The notes below the pieces were generated by a model, which saw nothing but the letters and a program-made list of their open reading frames with translations, had not been told where the DNA came from and did no database searches. A DNA stretch of 64,000 nt from Clitoria ternatea (lineage: Eukaryota > Streptophyta > Magnoliopsida > Fabales > Fabaceae): positions 22,687,001 to 22,751,000 of the forward strand of contig CM075676.1 of NCBI GenBank assembly GCA_037962975.1, written 5' to 3'. The translations under genes and the position numbers were made by a program. This document shows positions 23,260 through 34,301 of the stretch, piece after piece (position 1 is the first letter of the stretch; each line of letters starts with the position of its first letter).

Positions 23260-24285
23260 TCTTTACCCAAAACTCCATGAGGACATGATTCAATATGGGC
23301 AATAGTTGATAGATTAACCAAGTCTGCCCACTTTATTCCCATTAATATTCGTTACTCAATAGAGAAACTGGCAAAATTATACATCGAGGAGATCGTGAGA
23401 TTGCATGGAATTCCTTCAAGTATCATTTCTGATCGGGACCCTCATTTTACATCACAATTCTGGAAGAGCTTACACAAGGCTTTGGGAACAAGACTACGTC
23501 TGAGTTCAGCATATCATCCTTAGACGGATGGACAATCAGAAAGAATAATTCAATCTCTAGAAGACTTGTTACGAGCTTGTGTGTTAGAGCATAAAGGAAG
23601 TTAGAATCAATTCTTACCATATGTGGAGTTCACCTACAACAATAATTTCCATGCTAGCATTAGCATGGCACCTTTTGAGGCATTATATGGAAGAAAATGT
23701 AGGACTCCGCTATGTTGGTTTCAGACTAGTGAAAACTTGATGCTAGGACCAGAGTTGGTACAACAAACCACAGATAAAATCAAAATGGTTCAGGAAAAGA
23801 TGAAGGCAACACAAAGTAAGCAGAAAAGTTACCATGACAAAAGAAGGAAACCACTCGAATTTCAAGAAGGCGATCATGTATTCTTGAAAGTTACATCTAC
23901 GACTGGGGTCGGTCGGATAATGAAATCTCGAAAACTAACTCCTAGATTTATTGGTCCATATCAAATAGTCCAGAAAGTTAGTCCTCTTGCTTACCAAATA
24001 GCATTACCACCTTTTCTTTCTAATATCCATAATGTTTTTTATGTGTCAAATTTACGAAAGTATATATCTGACCCTACACACGTTATTGAACCTGATGTCA
24101 TACAAGTTAAAGATAATCTTACATATGATGCACCTCCTGTCAGAATAGCTGACAGAAGAATAAAAAAGCTAAGGGACAAGGAAATTCCACTCGTGAAGGT
24201 CATTTGGAGCGAAACGAGAGGAGAAGATGCTACATGGGAACTAAAAAATGAGATAAAAGAGTCTCATCCCCATTTGTTTTACTAA
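23260..24285 (+). pseudogene. Element A integrase core and chromodomain-like tail (broken)
   Basis: The integrase core shows IVDRLTKSAHF (first Asp region, about 23,300), SDRDPHFTSQFW (second Asp, about 23,430) and TDGQSERIIQSLED (Glu, about 23,525). Stops lie at about 23,521 and 23,603. The last open part (from 23623) continues through the GPYQIVQKV region and ends in a chromodomain-like stretch: IPLVKVIW followed by DATWEL and HLFY. That tail is a hallmark of chromoviruses and can direct integration to heterochromatin. Confidence 0.85.
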
Positions 24286-24316
24286 AAAGTGTAAATTTTG
24301 AGGACGAAATTTTTTT

Positions 24317-24329
24317 AGGGGAGTAGAGT
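24317..24329 (+). other. Element A polypurine tract
   Basis: AGGGGAGTAGAGT lies directly before the 3' LTR start and after the conserved TTTTGAGGACGAAAT motif that also precedes the 3' LTR of element C. Confidence 0.75.
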
Positions 24330-26208
24330 TGTAACACCCCTAATTTCATTATTTCTTATTTAAAATAAAATTTCAAAGGAATTTAATTATAGTTCTTTAG
24401 AACTTTTTGATTGTTATATAATTTATAATTTTTTGGAATTTTTATATTTTTTTTTCATTTTTTAAGAATGACAAAAATACCCTTAACCTTTCATCTAATA
24501 ACCAAAATGTCACTGCCGACATCATCGCTTACATCATCGGTGGTTAAATACTTACATCATCAGTGGGTAAATACTTACATCATGAATAGTGACCGGTGGG
24601 TGAATACTTACATCATGAATAGTGACCAGTGGGTAAATACTTACATCATGAATAATAAAATAAAGAATTAAGTAATCTTAAATAGTAAATTTCTCTTCCT
24701 ATAAATACATGGCTCATTTACAACATTTCCACACCAAAATTAGAGAGAGAATCTAAAGAGATAGTGCGTAAGAAATTAATGGGGAGTAAGTTCTTCTGGT
24801 AAAAAGAGATTCTACCGGAGGTGTAAGGTAATAATATTTTTCTTCTAAATTCTTTTTATGATTATTTAGTTTATTCTTTTTAGCACTCTTAAACCATTAA
24901 TATACTAGTACTATTATGAATAAATTACTATAGTAAAAATAAATTACCACTATGCGTTATTTTATGATTTACTATTACTATTCACTATTTATTGTTACTA
25001 TTTACTGTTATTGCTCAAAATTTATTATTTATCGTTATTATTCAAAATTTATTAGTTGTTGTTACTATTTAAAATTTACTATTTACTGTTACTATTTAAA
25101 ATTTACTATTTACCGTTACTATTCAAAATTTACTATTTACTGTTATTGTTCACGATTTACCATTTATCACTACTATTCAAAATCTACTATTCAATATTTA
25201 CTATTTACTATTACTATTCAAAAATTACTATTTATCGTTACTATTGATGACTTACCATTTACCGTTACTATTTACTATTACTATACATATTTACTATTTA
25301 TCATTCTGATAGCAGTCTTAATTTTCATCTTATGCTTATACTGATATAAATTAGTATTAATATTTTATTAGAACTTGGAGGCGCAGAGCGAATTCACTGT
25401 TGATAGCAAATCAAGGTAAGGGGGGTGAGATAAGAATATAATATGAAAATACATAAGAATATTGGGAGGAGTCCCCTACTCATTTTAAACATAACAGTAT
25501 TATTATTTTAAAATAATAACTTTTAACTTAAAATTTATAATAATTATTATTAATAAATTAAGCATCTTGTGTAACTTAATATCTAAAATATTTATTCAAG
25601 AACTTGAACTATTATGACCTATGCAGACTGGACTGAACCTATGCAAGGACTTGGACTATTATGACCTATATGGACTGAACTGGACCTATGCAAGGATTGG
25701 ACTATCTTGGATTTACATAGACCTGTGTAAGGAATTGACCATAGAACTTAAAACAAACTTTATTAATTTAAATAATCATTGAATTTTAAATTATCATATT
25801 TATAACTGATGTTTAATTATTTGATTTGATTATGATTGTTAATATTTATTTATGCGTTATGATGTTTGATTGTGATTGACAATGTTTGATTATGATTGAT
25901 AATCTTGTACTGTGGAGTTTGAGCATATAGCAAGCATGACGGAAAGCTAAAATTCAGTAAGAATTTACTTATCTCCTATTTTTTTATTTACTTATTCATC
26001 TTTATTCAAATTACTTTTAAGAAATTTCTTAGATTTCAATAAAACTACATAAGTTTTTAGAAATCTCTTTTTATCTTTTAATATATAGGTATATATCTTT
26101 ACTAAAATTTAGATTTTTAGTTAGTTTATCAGAAAGAAAAAGAAAGAGAAATTATTTTATAAAAATAAATTTTTACTAATATTTTAATATATATATATAT
26201 ATACATGT
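24330..26208 (+). repeat. Element A 3' LTR, first part
   Basis: It matches the 5' LTR from its TGTAACACCC start up to ATATATACATG, where element B interrupts it. The last five bases CATGT are the left TSD of element B. Confidence 0.92.
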
Positions 26209-26983
26209 TGTGAACACCTATTTCGGTCCGGTCAATTGAAAATTGGCCCCCAATCCTCTCACCTCCTGTTAACTGAAAGACAATCCTTTCGCTTCTTGTC
26301 ATCCCATAAGATAATTCCCAGTTAACCACTTCCTGCTGAAACTGGTGCACCGCCCCAATTCTATTTACTCAAAAAAAAGAAAAAAACAAAGAAAAAGAAA
26401 AAAGAAAACGATGTTGACACTAGCCTGAAAAGGGGTTTCAACTACGACCGAGGTTGAAGGCAAGAGAAAACAGGACGACATCCAAGAATGGTGTCATGGC
26501 CTCTACGTCGGTTAGAATCAGATGCACTTGGTTCAGTATGAACTTTGGCCGTCATAAGGGGCGATGTCTCATTGCAACTCAATTTGAGGTCTACATCGGT
26601 TAAAATCAAAATGCGCTTGGTTCGATTTGGTGACAAGGAAAGATGTTGACTCAATTCAGTTGGCCGTTATTAAAGGACGATGTGGGTTTTATTGATTCGG
26701 AATTCAAGTGCAATTGATGAGATTAGACGATGTTGTTTCAAGTTATTATTTATCATACGTCGGTCACAGGTCAATTGTGGCATTCTTGAACAAAAAAAAA
26801 GAGGCAGATGTGAAAAATGCTCTTCATTAAGAGGAAAAGATCACACCAGCTCATTGATTGCCAACACCGTCAGATGCCATACCGATTAAGAGGTCCCACC
26901 TGGCCCCTACATCGGTGTTCATATCTTTACTTCCTTTTCACTTCAAAAACACGGAAGCCTCGTGTTTCTCTTGTGAAAAAGAA

Positions 26984-26998
26984 GTAAAGAGGGGCATC
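26984..26998 (+). other. Internal polypurine tract before second LTR start
   Basis: GTAAAGAGGGGCATC directly precedes TGTGAACACCTATTTCGG at 26,999, the usual boundary between an internal region and a 3' LTR. Upstream is an A-rich non-coding stretch (26,370-26,410) resembling those at 43.8-44.2 kb. Confidence 0.55.
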
Positions 26999-27114
26999 TG
27001 TGAACACCTATTTCGGTCTGGTCAATTTTCACCAAGAATGTGGAATTCCATCACTTGGAACCCCTTCGTTCTATTTGTGCTCGGGTTCGTCTTCGGGATT
27101 GTCTTCGACTCCGA

Positions 27115-28860
27115 GTGATATTCCCAAGTGGAAAGAATTCTGAGAGGACTGAAATTCGACTCCGAATGACCATTTCCGAGTAGGGTGACTCCGAGTAAGA
27201 CGTTGCCGAGTGGGATGTCTCCAAGTGAGGCATTTCCGAATGGTTTGCTTCCAAGAGAGTTACTTCTGAGCGAAGAAAGGCTCTGACTATGAATGAACAC
27301 CTTTCGAGCAGAGACTCTCTCAAGTTCCATACTTCCGAGTGGGATGTCTCCGAGTGAGGCATTTCCGAGTGGGTTGCTTCCAAGGGAGTTACTTCCGAAC
27401 GAAGAAAGGCTCTGACTATGAATACCTTTCAGGCAAAGACTCTCTCAAGCTCCACACTTCCAAGTTCCATATTTCCGAGTGAGACATTTCTGAGTGGGTT
27501 GCTTCTGAGGGAAATACCTCTGAGCGAAAAGTGAGTCTGACTTCAGATGAGTACTTTTTCTAGCTGGAGATACACCCGAGTGAAGAATTCCCGATTGAAG
27601 CCATTCTGAATGAAAAGAGACTGACTTCGAATGAGTACCTTTCGGCTGGAGATACATCCGAGTGAAGAATTCTCGATTAAAGCCATTCTGAACGAAAAGT
27701 GAGTCTGACTTCGGATGAGTGCTTTTTCTAGTCGGAGATACATCCGAGTGAAGAATTCCCGGTTGAAGCCATTATGAAAGAAAGGTGAGTCTGACTTCGG
27801 ATGAGTGTTTTTCCTAGGCAGGGATGTTTCCGAGTGGATAATTCCCGAGTGAATTGATTCTGAACGAAAAGAGCTCTGAACTTCAAAGGAGCACTTTTTG
27901 GGCAGAGACATTTCCATGTTCCATACTTCCGAGTGAGGTGTCTCTGAGTGAGACATTTCCTAGTGGGTCATTCTCGAGGGAATTACTTCCGAGCAAAGAA
28001 AGGATCTGACTATGAATGAGTACTTTTCGGGCAGAGATATATCCGAGTGAGGTGTCTCCGAGTGAGATATTTCCGAGTGGGTCATTCTCGAGGGAATTAC
28101 TTCCGAGCAAAGAAAGGCCCTGACTATGAAGAGTACTTTTCGGGCAAAGATATATCCGAGTAGGGTGTCTCCGAGTGAGATATTTCTGAATGGGTCATTT
28201 TCGAGGGAATTATTCCCGAGCAAAGAAAGGCTTTGACTTCAATTGAGTATCTCTCGGGCAGAGATATCTCTCAGTGAAGAATTCCCGAGTGAATCAACTC
28301 TGTACAAAAAGTGGCTTTGATTTCGAAGAAGCATTTTTCGGGCAGAGATATATCAGAGAGAGGCATTTCTGACAGAGATTTCCGAGCAAATCATCTCCGA
28401 GTAAGGCAATTCTGAACGAAAAGTGGCTGACTTCGAAGGAGCTTGTCGGCCGGAGATATAGCCGAGTGAGATATTTTTGAATGAGGTGTCTCCGAGTGAG
28501 ACATTTCCGAGAGGGTCACTTTAGAATGAAGAAAAGATGGCTTTAAATGAGTGCTTCAAGCAGAAATATTTCCGAGCGAATCACCTCCGAGTGAAGCGAT
28601 TCTGGACGAAAAGAGGCTCTGATGAATACTTCTCAGAAAGAGATATTCCCGAGTGAGTCGGACTTTGAAAGAGCACTTTTTAGGAAGAGATATATCCGTG
28701 TGAGACATTTCCGAGTGGATCACTCAGGGAAAGAAAGGCTATGACTGAATGTGTTGAGACATTTCTGAGCAAATCACCTCCGAGTGAAGCAATTCTGAAC
28801 GAAAAGGGATCTGGTGTTACTTGAATGAATTCAAGACTTCACACCGAGTGTCGAAGGATC
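27115..28860. repeat. CCGAGTG-rich degenerate tandem array
   Basis: TTCCGAGTGAG and CCGAGTGGGTC variants recur every 15-25 bp. A higher-order unit of about 114 bp is clearest at 27,963, 28,077 and 28,190, each starting near TGGGTCATT. Divergence is largely C/T and G/A. The reverse strand reads as HSE-type repeats (CACTCGGAA). Confidence 0.85.
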
Positions 28861-29319
28861 GATTCTGTATTCGGGCTTTTCATATATATGAACACGTGTT
28901 TCGGTCTGACCATTTTCAACCAAGAATGGATACTGACACAACAGTCCGGGCTATAAGAAGAACACCGATCCGGATCTGAGGGATACCGATCTGAGCCAAC
29001 GAAAGAGGCATCGTTTCCCTGAGACCGTCCAAGTGAGACCAGTGTCCTCTCTTACCCGACGTGGGAAGGCACTTTCATGAACTTGATAATAGACCTATGT
29101 GACACCGATCGAGGAGTCCGATTGCCCATGCTGTGACTTGGAATCGCACCACCCAAGTCGATCCACGAATTCTGGAAGTGGCAGACAGGGGACGGAAGTG
29201 GGAATAATTAAAAATTCCCCACCAGCCACTGCTCCCCACAACCTGATTAGTGGCTAGGCTGCCTCCACTGTGAGTGGAGGCTTGAGCTGTCCAAGCACTC
29301 AACCAGCGCCCAGAACCTC

Positions 29320-29327
29320 TATAAATG
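29320..29327 (+). promoter_or_regulatory. TATA box of element B 5' LTR
   Basis: TATAAATG lies in the aligned part of the LTR. The 3' LTR counterpart at about 47,250 reads TATAGATG, so the box is mutated there. An AATAAA lies at 29,884, consistent with an R region of about 530 bp. Confidence 0.5.
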
Positions 29328-30627
29328 CCTCATCTGAAGAGGCACAAGGGGTTGGAAAATTTTGTGTCATTTTTGAGTCAATACCCTGAGCATACTCCCC
29401 TGAGAACTTGTTCCGATCTCCAGAACCTCTTGACCCCAAAGCCCTTGAAGTTTGTTCCAGTGTTCAAAACTGGAATCTTGGTTTCTCGTACCTCTTAATT
29501 GCTCCAGACCCTAAGGCATCACCGGGACACCAGATCGAACCCAGTTTTAGTGAGCTCCATTTCCCAGATACCATCCAGATCCCCTAAATCATCCTCATCA
29601 ACTTCATACCGGCTCTTACACCAAATCCTCACACCGTCCCTTCAGTGAGCTGCACGCCGGTCCCTCATAGTTCCGTAGCTACACCAGCGTCACTCCGGTT
29701 CCTACTGTGCAAGTCCACACCGGTTCTCAGCATCCCTGTCACACCGGTTACATTCTGTTCCTTGTTTTCCCCACTTTTTCGTTATTTATTTTCCTGTCCG
29801 ATTTGCCTTTTTGTTGAGTCTGTTGTCTTGTTTAAGTATATCTTGTTGAATTTCTTTTATTCTGCCTTGTAATCAATAACAACAATAAAAAGAAACCAAA
29901 ATTTTTGTGTTCCTTTTAACCAATGTAGAAGCTGTTTTTAGTCAGTGTCGTACAGAAATACTTTCGTCTACATTAATTCATTAGGACTTGTGCACGTGCG
30001 AAGAACTTCGCCTTGTATAAGTCTTCCTCATGGGTATTATCCACCATCAATCGCATAGTTCTTTTTCTAAAGCCACCGTCAAGAACTACGTAACCCTGAT
30101 TTCTCGGTAACTTGAGAATACGTAGGAGCGGGACTTAACTCCCGTCGGGCCCATTTTCCTTTCTTTTATTTTTTTTATGTTTCTTTTGTAACTATCTTGT
30201 TTTTACCACTTCCATGAAAGTCAATTTAGGCGCGACGTCTTGTTGATTTTCCCCATTTTTGGTTAACTATCCCCACGATTCATGAGGAACGGGATACTTA
30301 GGACGAGACGTCCCGTTTATCCCCTTCCCATTTCAGACCTTGTATTTTGGTTAAAGGATGACTAATTTAGACCCGACATCTTGTTAGCATTCTTTCCTTT
30401 CCCTGTTTTGTGATGAAGTTAAGGTTAATTTGGATGGGACGTTCTGTTGACCTTGCTTCGTCGCTTCATGTTCGCTCAGTTCTGTTCCCTCTGTTCTTTT
30501 AAAACGTAAAAAATACAATAATAAAAAAGGAAAGAAATAATACATTTTTATAAGGCTATTCATGTCGAGTACTTTCAATCCTGGTACTGTTTTTAACAGG
30601 CGACATAGGGTGCTAATACCTTCCCTA

Positions 30628-30632
30628 CTCGT
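30628..30632. repeat. Left TSD of element C (CTCGT)
   Basis: CTCGT precedes the 5' LTR of element C and recurs at 40160-40164. The undisturbed site CCCTACTCGTAACCG is seen in the 3' LTR of element B at about 48,554, which confirms the insertion point. Confidence 0.95.
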
Positions 30633-33069
30633 TGTAACATCCTAAAATTTAGAATTTTAGAAAAAAATAATTTATTAAGGATCAGTGGAGAATTTTTGAG
30701 TGAATTATGTCTGAGACAAGACCTACCGAGTGAAGAAATGGATATGATTCCGAGTGAAGGAAGGTTAAGATGTTTCCGAGTGAAGCATGACTGAAAGAAT
30801 CACTTCCAAGTGACTTGTTTCTGAATGAAACGTCTCCGAGTGAAACGTTTCTGAATGGGTCGTTTCCGAGAGAAGTACTTCTGAGTGAAGAAAAGCTTTA
30901 ACTTCAAATGAGTACTTCTCGGGCCGAAATATTTTCGAGTAGTGAATTCCCGAGTGGGGAATTTCCAAGTTGAGTGCAACCTTCCCGAGTGGGGTGTTTT
31001 CGAGTGCGACACTTCCGTGTGGTATGACACCGATTGAGACATACCGAGTGAGCCTTTTCCAGGGGAAGTACTTCTGGACAGAGAAAGACTTTAACTTCGA
31101 ACGAGTATGTTTCTGAGTGAATAGTTCCCGAGGGAAATAAATATCTGAGTGGTGAACCCCTTCATTTAATTCGTGCTCGGGTCGATATTCAAAGTTGCCG
31201 AGAGCTTGTGCTCGGGTTCGACTTCGAGATTGTCTTCGACCCCAAGTGATCCTTTCGAGTGGAAAGATTTCCGAGAGAGGATTGAACTTCGAACTACGAG
31301 TGATCTTTTCGAATGTAAGACTTCTGAGTGACGCAAGTGAAGGCTTTGACTCGGGCAGAGATATATCAGAGTGAGATATTTCTGGATGAGGTATCTCCGG
31401 GTGAGACATATTCGAGTGGGTCATTCCCGAGGAAGGAAAGCTATGACTGAGTGTTACATGTAGAAACCTTTCCGAGTGAATTTCGTTCGAGTGAAGTAAT
31501 TCTGAATGGAAAGAGGCTATGATGAATCTTCTCGGAAAGAGAGATATGCCCAAAATACTGAAACAGAGTCGGAATTGATAATTACTTCAATTATTGAAAC
31601 TCTTCCACGTCACTCTATTCTTCTAACTTCTAGCAGATTCTCTTTTCTGATATTTTTCTAAGTATGGGACCCTTTCTATTGTCCTATCTTCTTTTCTTTA
31701 AATATCTTGTTTCTTCCTTATCATTTAAGATACATGTATCAGACTTCTTCATTTCGTTCACGTCTCTTTTCGTGAACGATATATATATATCAACTTCTAC
31801 TGTTGGATTAGCTTAGAATTTAGAGAGTGTAAAACATCACTTCTATCTTTTTCTTTTCCAATCTTTACTGGAAATTAACGATCAAAGAAGAAATTAATCT
31901 TCACTTCTTCTCTTTCACGTGGAAGCTTTGAATTTCTTAAGTAAGGAAGCTTTGGACTGGTTCAGAGCTGGAAATTCCAGTCGAAATTCGTGAGCTGTGA
32001 TTGGATATAGCCTGAAAAACTGCTGGAAGTCTTTATTCTAGGTAGGGGGAGCGTTTACATTTTAAATGTATAGTTTATGAACGGATTCAGGATAGTATTA
32101 TATACTTGATGAGAAATCCTGAATATATGTTATATACTTGTGTTATAGTATTTTCCGTTCATATGTGAGTGGTATTGATTTTGAATTGTATATGTGATGT
32201 ATGTATTTATGATAAATCCTATGCATGAGATGCAGTAGGAAATATGATGTTGATATGTGATTGATGATGATGATGATACGAATGTTATTCTTGAAATATA
32301 TCATGATGTATGAATGCATGGGATGCATTTGATAAGCATGGGATGCTTGTGTAATGAACAAATATGAAATATGATGTGGTTTCGAGGATTCCACAAAATA
32401 CCTTGGGTGGGACTCAAGGCAAACCTCTTGAGCGGGGCTCGGGGTTTAGCCCGTGACACTACCGTTGTCGCTGGGAGTGATTGTGTCACGTGAGAGGGTA
32501 AACAGTTTGGTACCAGTAAAACGGCCGGATCAGCTGAGAGCTGAGTTATGGCTGAGAGCCAGTGTTACAACACAAAATAAAAGATTTAATAATGGATCCA
32601 TTTGATTGAGCATGTGAATGCATTGATATATGTTATTGAGAATAACATGATGATTTGATCAGTTGATGATATGAGAATGAATGATATATGATAAAATTGT
32701 GTGATATAGTTATGATTTTTATATAGTTATGAATTGGACACTTAATCCGATTCAATAGCTATCATTTGACATGTTTATGCTCACCCCTATTTGTTGTTAT
32801 TTTTACAGTGGATATAGGACGCAGCGATGCTTGGAGCATTATGTATATATATGTATAGTACATGATGCACATAGTTGTTTTGTAGTAGCCTTGGCCGGCT
32901 CCTGTGTATACCGATTTTATTATGTATATGTAAACATGAATGAGCTGGTTGATGTAATGCCGACTGTGTTATTATATTAATCCAAAAATCCTGTTTGGAA
33001 ACTGGAATTTATTTGCGAAAAAATTTATTTGGATTTTAGAAATTTAATTTTAAATATAAGGATGTTTCA
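30633..33069 (+). repeat. Element C 5' LTR (2437 bp)
   Basis: It starts TGTAACATCCTAAAATTT and ends GGATGTTTCA. The first ~70 bp and the part from about 31,560 on are Tekay-like, with GGGTTTAGCCCGTGACACT at about 32,442. The stretch 30,700-31,555 is a CCGAGTG-rich block related to the element B LTR. A TATATATATA tract lies at about 31,780. Confidence 0.95.
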
Positions 33070-33072
33070 TTT

Positions 33073-33084
33073 TGGTATCAGAGC
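33073..33084 (+). other. Element C primer-binding site
   Basis: TGGTATCAGAGC lies three bases after the 5' LTR and is fully complementary to the 3' end of initiator tRNA-Met. Confidence 0.92.
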
Positions 33085-33248
33085 AAACTTGAAAAGGTCC
33101 AAGGCCAAGGTTAAGCTACTAAATGCTATGAATTGAGTGAAATCATATGATGGTTGTTAAGTGTTATAGTTTAGGAAATCAACTAAAAATAAATTACCTT
33201 CATATCCATGAGAAGTACTAAAGTATAGTGAATATTTCAGGATAAGAA

Positions 33249-34301
33249 ATGGTTGACCCTCATGGTATGGATGCAATGGCTGCTGCCTTCCAGCGTGTTG
33301 CTGATATTTTAGAAAGGCAGAACCAACCCCAACCGACTGATAATCATACTATTGATTGTTTCCTAAAACGTAAACCGACTGAATTCCATGGAGGTTTTCA
33401 TCCCGACCAAGCTTATGCATGGATTCAGAATCTAGAAAGGATTTTTGATAGTCTGCAGTGCACTGAAGCACAAAAAGTCGAGTATGCTGTGTTCATGCTT
33501 CGGAAAGAAGCTGAAAATTTATGGAAGATGACCAAAGCCCGACTGATAGCTATGGGAACCGAGCTGATTTGGGAGAATTTCAAGGGATGTTTCCTTGAAC
33601 AATATTTCCCAGACACTGTCAGAAGCCGAAAGGAACTAGAGTTTATGGAGCTCAGACAAGGCAATCTGAGTGTGGAAAAGTATGCAGCAAAATTCGAGGA
33701 ACTTTGTTTGTTTTATCCTCCTTTTCAGTTGCCAGGTACTGAAGGCTCGAAGTGTATTAAGTTTGAGAGTGGTCTGAGACCAAAAATCAAGAAGGCTTTT
33801 AGACACCAAGAAATCAGGACTTTCCCGATTCTTGTTAATAAATGCTGAATCTATGAAGAAGATGACAAAGCTTCTACTGGATCGAGCAGTAGGTCGGATA
33901 GTTCTTTGAAGATACCACCGATCAATTTTAAAAAGCAAGGGAAGTTTGTTAGAGGTGGATCATCCTCTAAATCCCGAGGCCGAGTAAACTCTGGTGGCCG
34001 ATCGGTGAGTCGTCCGAGAGATATTAAATGTTTCAGATGTGGTGGTGATCATTATGCCAGAAACTGTGATAAAGAAGAAGAGGTTATTTGTTATCACTGC
34101 AATGAGAAAGGACACATTTGTCTTAATTGTCCTCTTTTGCAACCGACTGAATCAAATGCTAGTGTAAACCGAGGAGGTTTCCGAGGACGAGACCGTGGAA
34201 ACGGTAATAGAGGAGGCAGAGGAAATGGTGGACGTGGTAATAATTCTGTGATGCCAAGAAATGATCGGGGTGGGACTTCTAATTCACCAGCTGCAGGCTG
34301 A
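33249..34301 (+). pseudogene. Element C gag (broken)
   Basis: The frame starts at ATG 33249 with MVDPHGMDAMAAAFQRVADI. The capsid region includes the FLEQYFPDTVR signature (about 33,590) and ELRQGNLSVEKYAAKF. Two zinc knuckles follow: CFRCGGDHYARNC (34,030) and CYHCNEKGHICLNC (34,090). A Gly/Arg-rich stretch (GGRGNGGRGNN) ends the region. TGA stops lie at 33846 and 34299 without any shift of frame. Gag would package the element RNA. Confidence 0.88.

Larger units (their letters stand above)
26209..30632 (+). repeat. Element B 5' LTR region, first part
   Basis: The region from 28,984 onward aligns with the 3' LTR from 46,916 at about 97% identity. The region 26,209-28,983 has no counterpart in the 3' LTR. 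It contains a second LTR-like start at 26,999 after a polypurine tract, a CCGAGTG array, and a third start-like copy at about 28,886. A TATA box and AATAAA signals lie at 29,320 and 29,884. Element C interrupts the LTR at 30,632, and 40,165-40,332 is the remainder. Confidence 0.82.

Noticed and set aside
25056..25344. Open frames of Tyr/Leu/Phe-rich repeats
   Set aside because: They are translations of the TTTACTATT low-complexity array in the element A LTR.
27445..28223. Minus-strand HSE-repeat ORFs in element B as genes
   Set aside because: They arise from the CCGAGTG repeat, overlap in several frames and have no gene context. Kept only as an observation for element C.
27121..28860. CRISPR-like array
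   Set aside because: The CCGAGTG repeats are degenerate, unevenly spaced, lack unique spacers of constant size and lie in a plant LTR.
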